The notes under the pieces were generated by a model. It was given only the letters and a program-made list of their open reading frames with translations. It had not been told where the DNA came from and searched no databases. 64,000 nt of DNA from RGIG3701 sp031553595 (lineage in GTDB: Bacteria; Planctomycetota; Planctomycetia; Pirellulales; Thermoguttaceae). Of this stretch, positions 58,168 through 64,000 are shown one piece after another (position 1 is the first letter of the stretch; every line of letters begins with the position of its first letter). A program made the translations under genes and the position numbers. The DNA is taken from contig JAVBLI010000006.1 in the NCBI GenBank assembly GCA_031553595.1, forward strand, positions 7,111 through 71,110, read 5' to 3'.

Positions 58168-59259
58168 TTATTTCGTCCGACTTTTGAATAATCTCGCCCA
58201 GAATCGCCGGAATTTCGCCCGCATGCGCCAGTGTCTCGCGGCACACACCTGCTGGCCATCCGCTTCCGGCAGCGCCGCCGCGGCGTCCAGGCACGTCACC
58301 GCCTCGTCGTACTGCCGCAGCTTGTAATGCGAAAGCCCCTTAAAAAATAGCATCGGGTAATCCGCCGGCATCAGTTCCAGCGCCGTTTCATAATCCTTCA
58401 GTGCCCCCGCGTAATCCGCCATCGCATACAGCGTATTCCCCCGGTTCCAGAAAGTCAGCGGATATTTCGGATTCACCTTCTCGGCCTGCACATAACACGC
58501 CAGCGCCTCCGCGTATTTCTTCTGGACGTAAAGCACATTCCCCTTTATGACATAATACATCGCTTCCCCGGGCCGCAGGCGGATCATTTCGTCGCAGCAG
58601 TCGATCGCCCGGTCTTCCGCCCCCAGCGCGAGATAATACCCCGCCATTTCCCAGCGCACCGTCACGCAATTCGGCGCCAATTCCAGCGTTTTCAGGAAGC
58701 ATGTCATTGCCTCCGCCGTTTCCCGCATCCGGCTGTGCAACTTCGCCCTCAGTTCCCAGTTCCGCGCGCCTTCGGGGTTTAATTGCAGCGCTTTTTCGAT
58801 AGCGTCTTTGGCCGCCGGGTATTTTCCCTGCCCCATCAGCACCCAACAACGCAACCGCCAGGCGCCGGCCTCTCCCGGCAGCGTCTCGATCAACCGCGTG
58901 CTGTCCGCTTCCGCTTCCACGATTTTTCCGAGGTTAAAATTCGTCATTCCGTGGGCTAAAGTCAGCAAAGCCGCTTCGGGCAAGCCCTGCTGACGCTCCC
59001 ACGCCAGGGCCTCATCAATCACCGCCAGCGCCTTTCGAGCATCTTCCGGAACATCCGCGTCCGGCTTATACGTCTCCGCATCCTGTGTGAAAAACAACCG
59101 GAAATCCTCATCCCCCGCCGCCTCGGCGTCCGCCGCCAGCGCAAGCTGCCCCGCCCGCAAATCCGCATCCGCCCCCCCGTCATGGCTACGGTTCGTCAGC
59201 GCAAAATACCGCTTCCAATAATCCTCCAGCCGTGCCTGCCGCGTCGCGTCATCCTGCAT
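58168..59259 (-). CDS. TPR-repeat protein
   Basis: The 363 residues form about seven TPR-like helical repeats between residues 90 and 330, for example PAAKDAIEKALQLNPEGARN, EAMTCFLKTLELAPNCVTV and GALKDYETALELMPADYP. The N-terminal region (about 1-80) has no recognised domain, and there is no signal peptide. The C-terminus is basic (RAKFRRFWARLFKSRTK). ATG59259 with a GAGG upstream is chosen. The longer frame to 59331 reads less well. TPR proteins join protein complexes. A partner cannot be named. Confidence 0.82.
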   Translation of the reverse strand: MQDDATRQARLEDYWKRYFALTNRSHDGGADADLRAGQLALAADAEAAGDEDFRLFFTQDAETYKPDADVPEDARKALAVIDEALAWERQQGLPEAALLTLAHGMTNFNLGKIVEAEADSTRLIETLPGEAGAWRLRCWVLMGQGKYPAAKDAIEKALQLNPEGARNWELRAKLHSRMRETAEAMTCFLKTLELAPNCVTVRWEMAGYYLALGAEDRAIDCCDEMIRLRPGEAMYYVIKGNVLYVQKKYAEALACYVQAEKVNPKYPLTFWNRGNTLYAMADYAGALKDYETALELMPADYPMLFFKGLSHYKLRQYDEAVTCLDAAAALPEADGQQVCAARHWRMRAKFRRFWARLFKSRTK

Positions 59260-59452
59260 AAAAACCTCGATAGGGTTACCAAAACTGCATTTCCACTCAA
59301 AATCTCCACTCTTATTATATAACCCCGCCACCGAAACCGCAACACACCCCGCGAGGCCACCAAAAATCCCACCATCACCGCCTCACCACCGGACGGCTTG
59401 ATTTTTCACCCGTTCCGGTTTAAAATTAATTGATAAAGGACAATGGTCCATT

Positions 59453-59489
59453 CCCAAACCCCAATCCACTAACCCCATTCCACAATCCC
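59453..59489 (+). repeat. C-rich heptad leader at a start codon
   Basis: CCCAAAC, CCCAATC, CACTAAC, CCCATTC, CACAATC and CC run unbroken into the ATG of the GH2 gene. There is no SD. This is the clearest of the leader arrays. Confidence 0.8.
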
Positions 59490-62400
59490 ATGAAAAACCT
59501 CCTTTTGCTCTCCACGCTGACCCTCGGCGTGCTGACCGGTGTGCAGGGGCTGCGTGCCGCCGACTTTTCCGACCACCCCGACTGGGAGAACCCCGCGGTA
59601 TTCCGAATCAACAAGGAAGCGCCACGGGCCACGTTCTTCACTTACGCGAATGTCGAACAGGCGAAAACCTTCGACAAGACCGCGTCGCCGTATTATCAGT
59701 GCCTCAACGGCGAGTGGAAATTCCATTTCGCGAAGAACCCTGATGAGCGGCCCACGGATTTCTACAAAACCGACTACGACGTCACCCCGTGGGACACCAT
59801 CTCCGTCCCCGGCAACTGGCAGGTTCAGGGTTACGACTACCCGATTTACGTGAATGTCGCGTATCCGTTCAAGGCCGACCCGCCGATCGTGCCGAAAGAC
59901 TATAATCCCGTGGGGTCTTACCGCACGACGTTCACCGTGCCGGAAGACTGGCAGAACCGCCGCACATTCCTGTGCTTCGACGGCGTGGGCAGTGCCGCCT
60001 ACATCTGGGTCAACGGCCAGAAAGTCGGCTTCACTGAAGACAGCCGCACGCTGGCGGAGTTCGACATCACGCCGTACCTCAAAAAAGGCGAGAATCAGGT
60101 TTCCGTGGAAGTTTACCGCTATTCCGACGGCTCGTACCTCGAATGCCAGGACTTCTGGCGCCTTTCCGGCATCTTCCGCGACGTGTATCTTTACTCCGCC
60201 CCCGGCGATGTGCGTATCCGCGATTTTTGGGTGAAACCGAACCTGGACGCGGAATATAAAGATGCCATGCTCGAAGTGGAAGTCACGCTTCAGACAGCTA
60301 AAATAGGCGATGAATCTATCCGAAAAATACTGGAAATCACGCTCTGGGACGGTGACAAGGAGGTTTTCAGTGACACGCATGGCATCGCCGGAAACCCCGG
60401 CGAAGAAGTGACGCTCAACTTTGCTTACATGGTACCCAATCCGAAAAAATGGACGGCCGAGACGCCGAATCTTTACACCTTCACGCTCTCGGTATACGAT
60501 GGTTTTAAGGAAACCTCCCAATTTACCGCCATCAAAACCGGCTTCCGCAAAGTCGAAATCAAAGACGGCCAGTTCCTCGTCAACGGCGTCCCCGTCACCA
60601 TCCGCGGCGTGAACCGTCACGAACACGACCCCGACACCGGCCACTATGTCCGCGACGATACGATGATCGCCGACATCCTGCTGATGAAGCAGAACAACAT
60701 GAACGCCGTGCGGACGTGCCATTACCCGAACACGCCGCGATGGTACGACCTCTGCGACCAATACGGCCTGTACGTCACCGACGAGGCGAACATCGAAAGC
60801 CACGGCATGGGCTACGGCGACCGCTCGTTGGCCAAAGACCCCGACTGGATGGCGGCCCACCTCGACCGCGTGACGAACATGCTCGAGCGCGACAAGAACC
60901 ACCCGTGCGTGATCGTGTGGTCGATGGGCAACGAATGCGGCGACGGCGTGAATTTCACGGCCTGCGCCAAATTTATCCGTGAACGCGATCCCAGCCGGCC
61001 CGTGCATTTCGAGCCCGCCGGTACCGGAGCGAACACCGATATTTACTGCCCCATGTACGCCGACCCCAACCACTGCGCCAACTACGGCCGCGGCAATCAA
61101 ACCAAGCCCCTGATCCTCTGCGAGTACGCCCACGCCATGGGCAACTCCACCGGCAACCTCGATCTCTACTGGGACGCCGTGTATGACAAAGAATGCAAGC
61201 ACTTCCAGGGCGGCTACATCTGGGACTGGGTCGACCAGGGCATCCGCACCCCCGTGCCGAAAACGTATTTCGCGATGGACACCGTCGGCGGCCGCAAATG
61301 CGAATTCCGCCCCGGCAATCCCATCCAGAATATTACCGGCGTGATACCGCTGCTCTCCGGATTCACCATCCCGGCCGACATGGCCATCACCGGCCCCTTC
61401 ACCCTCGAGGCCACCGTCCTGCCGCTGGAGGATGCCGAGCATAACCCCATCATCATGAAGGGCGACACGCAGATCGGCCTCAAACAAAGCAACGGTCAAT
61501 ACGGCCCGGCCCTGGAATTCTTCATCTACGACACCACGTGGCGGGTGCTCAACGTGCCGCTGCCCGAAAACTGGTTCAACGAATGGCACACACTGAAAGC
61601 CGACTACGACGGCAGGAAAATGCAACTGTTCATGGACGGCAAACTGCTGGGCGAGAAGGAATTCACCGGCAAAATCAACCAGAACGCCTACGCCTGGGGA
61701 GTCGGCCTGAACACCCAATATCCCAGCCGCGTTTTCCGTGGCCAGCTCGCCGACGTGAACATTTCCGCCGACGGCAAGCCCGTTTTCGCCATCACCGGCG
61801 CCGTGCCCATCCAGGAAGACGCGTCCGTCCCCGACAAAACCTACATGGCCTACGGCGGCGACTTCGGCCCGCCCGGCGTCCCCTCCGACGACAATTTCTG
61901 CATGAACGGCCTGCTCTCCTCCGACCGCACGCCCCACCCCTGCCTGGCCCAGGTCAAATGGACTTACCAGGGCATCAAGGCGAAGCTCGTCTCCTTCGAG
62001 GATAACGTCGCGACGATCGAAATCCTGAACCGCTACAATTTCATCGACCTTTCGCAGTTCGGAATGCGGTGGAAGGTACTTAACACGGATAATGGCACGG
62101 TCATTCCGCTGCCGAATCTGAAGTCCGACGAAACCGCTACGGTGGAAATCGAGGTGCCGAAAGATACATATTTCCTCACGGTGGAATTCTTCCTCAAGGA
62201 AGACCAGCTGTGGGCGAAAGCCGGGCATGTGGTGGCACAGGATCAATTCATCCTCACCCCGGAATATTTTGCCGGCCCGGAATGGCAGGACGATTTGACC
62301 CTTCCCAGTGGCAAGCCGAAAACCGACGGAAAACTCGTCACGCTCTCCGGCGGCAAAAACGTTTACGTTTTCGACACGGAAACCGGCGAGATGACTTCCT

Positions 62401-63203
62401 GGAAATGTGGCGGCAATGAACTGCTCTCCGCGCCGATGAAACCCGATTTCTGGCGTGCCCCGACCGACAACGACCGCGGCAATAATATGGTCGGGCGTCA
62501 GGGCATTTGGAAAAATGCCGCCGACAACTGGAAAATCACCGCCGTGGAAGCGGGGACTGAAAATCAGAGCGTAGCCATGAAAGGCACACTGCCCGACATG
62601 GACACCGACCTGACGCTGGCTTACTCTATGGACGAAGACGGCCGGTTAAAGGTGGATCTGAAGCTGACGCGCACCGGCGACAAGAAAAACCTGCCCGACA
62701 TCCCGCGCATCGGCATGCGTTTCGGTCTAATACCGGGATTCGAATACTTCACATGGTTCGGCCGCGGCCCGGAAGAAACTTACTTCGACCGCAAGAGCGG
62801 CGCCCTATTCGGCGTGTGGCAATCCTCCGTCACCAAAAATTTCTTCCCGTACTCCGAACCCGGCGAAACCGGCAACCATACCGACACCTCCTTCCTGAGG
62901 CTCTACGGAGAAAAAGATAAAGAGTCGGTGGCGGAAGTGAAGGTTCGCGGTGTCAAAGGCTGGGAAGGCGAAGCCCTGTTTGGCTTCAACGCCCTGCATT
63001 ACACGACGCAAGACCTGGAGTCGGCCAAGCATCCGTACCAGCTTCCCAACGGCTCGAAAGGCCGGCCGGAGACGTACGTGCACATCGACCTCCAGCAGAT
63101 GGGCGTCGCCGGCGACAACGCCTGGGGCGCCCAGCCGCACCCGCAGTTCCGCATCCCCGCCGACCGCGATTACGATTTTTCGTTCATCCTCAGCGTGGAA
63201 TGA
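59490..63203 (+). CDS. Secreted GH2 beta-galactosidase with inserted LamG-like domain
   Basis: The 1237 residues have a signal peptide (about 1-24). The GH2 sugar-binding (CLNGEWKFHFAKNPDERP), Ig-like and TIM-barrel domains follow. The acid/base Glu482 is in WSMGNECGDG and the nucleophile Glu545 in LICEYAHAMGNS. An insert of about 145 residues (about 620-765; FTLEATVLPLE, ALEFFIYDTTW, KMQLFMDGKLLGEKEF) is LamG/concanavalin-like. The LacZ C-terminal domain then follows (PTDNDRGNN, WFGRGPEETYFDRK). The protein is probably periplasmic or secreted. ATG59490 begins the signal, and 59430 adds a Pro/Asn-rich stretch encoded by the heptad array. Confidence 0.92.
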   Translation: MKNLLLLSTLTLGVLTGVQGLRAADFSDHPDWENPAVFRINKEAPRATFFTYANVEQAKTFDKTASPYYQCLNGEWKFHFAKNPDERPTDFYKTDYDVTPWDTISVPGNWQVQGYDYPIYVNVAYPFKADPPIVPKDYNPVGSYRTTFTVPEDWQNRRTFLCFDGVGSAAYIWVNGQKVGFTEDSRTLAEFDITPYLKKGENQVSVEVYRYSDGSYLECQDFWRLSGIFRDVYLYSAPGDVRIRDFWVKPNLDAEYKDAMLEVEVTLQTAKIGDESIRKILEITLWDGDKEVFSDTHGIAGNPGEEVTLNFAYMVPNPKKWTAETPNLYTFTLSVYDGFKETSQFTAIKTGFRKVEIKDGQFLVNGVPVTIRGVNRHEHDPDTGHYVRDDTMIADILLMKQNNMNAVRTCHYPNTPRWYDLCDQYGLYVTDEANIESHGMGYGDRSLAKDPDWMAAHLDRVTNMLERDKNHPCVIVWSMGNECGDGVNFTACAKFIRERDPSRPVHFEPAGTGANTDIYCPMYADPNHCANYGRGNQTKPLILCEYAHAMGNSTGNLDLYWDAVYDKECKHFQGGYIWDWVDQGIRTPVPKTYFAMDTVGGRKCEFRPGNPIQNITGVIPLLSGFTIPADMAITGPFTLEATVLPLEDAEHNPIIMKGDTQIGLKQSNGQYGPALEFFIYDTTWRVLNVPLPENWFNEWHTLKADYDGRKMQLFMDGKLLGEKEFTGKINQNAYAWGVGLNTQYPSRVFRGQLADVNISADGKPVFAITGAVPIQEDASVPDKTYMAYGGDFGPPGVPSDDNFCMNGLLSSDRTPHPCLAQVKWTYQGIKAKLVSFEDNVATIEILNRYNFIDLSQFGMRWKVLNTDNGTVIPLPNLKSDETATVEIEVPKDTYFLTVEFFLKEDQLWAKAGHVVAQDQFILTPEYFAGPEWQDDLTLPSGKPKTDGKLVTLSGGKNVYVFDTETGEMTSWKCGGNELLSAPMKPDFWRAPTDNDRGNNMVGRQGIWKNAADNWKITAVEAGTENQSVAMKGTLPDMDTDLTLAYSMDEDGRLKVDLKLTRTGDKKNLPDIPRIGMRFGLIPGFEYFTWFGRGPEETYFDRKSGALFGVWQSSVTKNFFPYSEPGETGNHTDTSFLRLYGEKDKESVAEVKVRGVKGWEGEALFGFNALHYTTQDLESAKHPYQLPNGSKGRPETYVHIDLQQMGVAGDNAWGAQPHPQFRIPADRDYDFSFILSVE

Positions 63204-63226
63204 AAAGGTTTTGATTTAGGCAAGAA

Positions 63227-63333
63227 ACAGCAGCCGGGAGCGGAGCGTTCGCGCAGAGACCGGATTGGAATGGCGAAATCCGTTTCCACTTCCATCCGGT
63301 CTCTCCGCTGCGCTACGCTCCCGGCTGCTGTTT
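63227..63333. repeat. Palindromic element, family 1, copy 13
   Basis: The arms are AACAGCAGCCGGGAGCGGAG and ACGCTCCCGGCTGCTGTTT, with GAGACCGGATTGGAATGG and CCATCCGGTCTC inside. It stands 23 bp after the GH2 stop. Confidence 0.9.
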
Positions 63334-63463
63334 TTCACATTTTTCCAAAAAAATAAAAATTCCCCGGCGGCTTTCCGCCCCAACCGCCACTATTACTGTA
63401 GATACGAGAAACGCACTTCACGTGGAGTGTGAAAAATACACGACTTCTATAAGGAGAGGTTTA

Positions 63464-64000
63464 ATGTCGAAAACACACAAAAATCTTTTGACGTTCGCGC
63501 TGGCCGTGCTGGTCACCGGGTGCGTCGCGCACGCTTTCGCGGACGGCCCCGACGGCCCGCCTCCGCCGCCCGCCCCGCCTGAAGCGGCTCAGGATGCTCC
63601 CATGCCGCCTCCGCCCCCGGGATTCAAGGCTCCGGAATGCACATGTCCGAAATGCGGCGAGAAATATCCCATGCCGCTGCCTCCGTTCTTCAAGCCGGGC
63701 GACCGCCCGATGGGTCCGCCTCCGGGATTCAAACCGGGCGACCGTCCGCAAGGCCCGCCTCCTGGTTTCCGCGGTGAAGGCCCCCGTGGCCCGCGGCCTG
63801 AATTCAAAGAAGGCGACCGCCCGATGGGCCCGCCTCCGGGTTTCCGCGGTGAAGGCCCCCGTGGCCCGCGCTCCGACATGAAGCCCGGCGAGTGTCCGAA
63901 AGACGGCAAGCCGTGCGACGGTAAAGGCCCGGAATTCAAGCACGGCGATCGCCCGATGGGCCCGCCCCCGGGTTTCCGCGGTGAAGGCCCCCGTGGCCCG
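63464..64000 (+). CDS. Secreted Pro/Gly-rich repeat protein, partial at window end
   Basis: 179 codons are open to the window edge. A signal peptide (MSKTHKNLLTFALAVLVTG) contains a lipobox-like VTGC, and cleavage after AFA is also possible. A Pro-rich stretch and a CTCPKCG knot (about residues 58-64) follow. After that, units of about 20-30 residues repeat: GDRPMGPPPGFRGEGPRGP occurs at least three times, with shorter GDRPQGPPPGF variants. AAGGAGAGG precedes the ATG. The repeats at DNA level are nearly identical, so recent duplication is likely. It is probably a low-complexity surface protein. No known domain. Confidence 0.8.
   Translation, partial: MSKTHKNLLTFALAVLVTGCVAHAFADGPDGPPPPPAPPEAAQDAPMPPPPPGFKAPECTCPKCGEKYPMPLPPFFKPGDRPMGPPPGFKPGDRPQGPPPGFRGEGPRGPRPEFKEGDRPMGPPPGFRGEGPRGPRSDMKPGECPKDGKPCDGKGPEFKHGDRPMGPPPGFRGEGPRGP

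Noticed and set aside
59469..62246. Long minus-strand open frame of 925 codons
   Set aside because: It is antisense to the GH2 gene with its catalytic motifs. The translation is Val/Gly/His-rich without domains.
1..64000. tRNA, rRNA or prophage genes
   Set aside because: No cloverleaf with a convincing T-arm, no rRNA blocks and no phage structural genes were seen on reading. A covariance search was not possible.

Overview
The window looks like the chromosome of an anaerobic, polysaccharide-degrading planctomycete. The case rests on a TIGR03000-type protein (47860-48690), two DUF1080 proteins, a DUF6807 protein, ThuA-like and Gfo/Idh/MocA-type proteins with Tat signals, many genes without a Shine-Dalgarno (SD) sequence, pyrophosphate-dependent phosphofructokinase, and a trimeric bifurcating-type [FeFe] hydrogenase that points to fermentative life. 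I cannot fix genus or family. No tRNA, rRNA, CRISPR array or phage module was seen.

Layout. 1-2 kb: end of a VOC protein, an isochorismatase-like hydrolase and bioB on the plus strand. 2-14 kb, minus strand: UmuD-like protease, DEDDh exonuclease, a membrane coiled-coil protein, an OmpA-like lipoprotein, DsbD, NadE, a Rid/chorismatase-like protein, PPi-PFK and a DUF6807 protein. 13-19 kb: RND efflux pump and adaptor with larE overlapping the pump gene. 19-28 kb: large glycoside hydrolase, a SelA-like protein lacking the PLP lysine, GH5, ThuA-like protein, esterase, sugar isomerase. 28-32 kb: corrinoid protein, small ORF, DUF1080 protein and UroD-like methyltransferase. 32-42 kb: one long minus-strand run from Gfo/Idh, DUF1080 and SGNH genes through an SPFH protein, five Tat-lipoprotein paralogues, a radical SAM/SPASM enzyme, a GH71/99-like protein and a membrane protein. 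42-47 kb: receiver-like protein and the hydABC operon. 47-64 kb, mostly plus: TIGR03000 protein, metalloprotease, cimA, a REP-associated transposase, argJ, ribBA, MORN and TPR proteins, a GH2 beta-galactosidase and the start of a Pro/Gly repeat protein.

The strongest candidate for an undescribed system is at 34.7-38.2 kb. Five tandem paralogues carry a Tat lipoprotein signal and share the tetrapeptide Ala-Met-Cys-Tyr (AMCY), usually after a short conserved amphipathic helix, and they are followed at once by a radical SAM/SPASM gene. This is the architecture of a radical-SAM-modified peptide (RiPP-like) or exported cofactor-protein system. One paralogue is split by a -1 shift at a CCCTTTTTT run.

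A second theme is repetitive intergenic DNA. One family of about 105-165 bp imperfect palindromes occurs 13 times, nearly always within about 45 bp of a stop codon. There are further palindrome families, REP-like units around a RAYT transposase, and 7-bp-period repeats that often abut start codons lacking an SD sequence.
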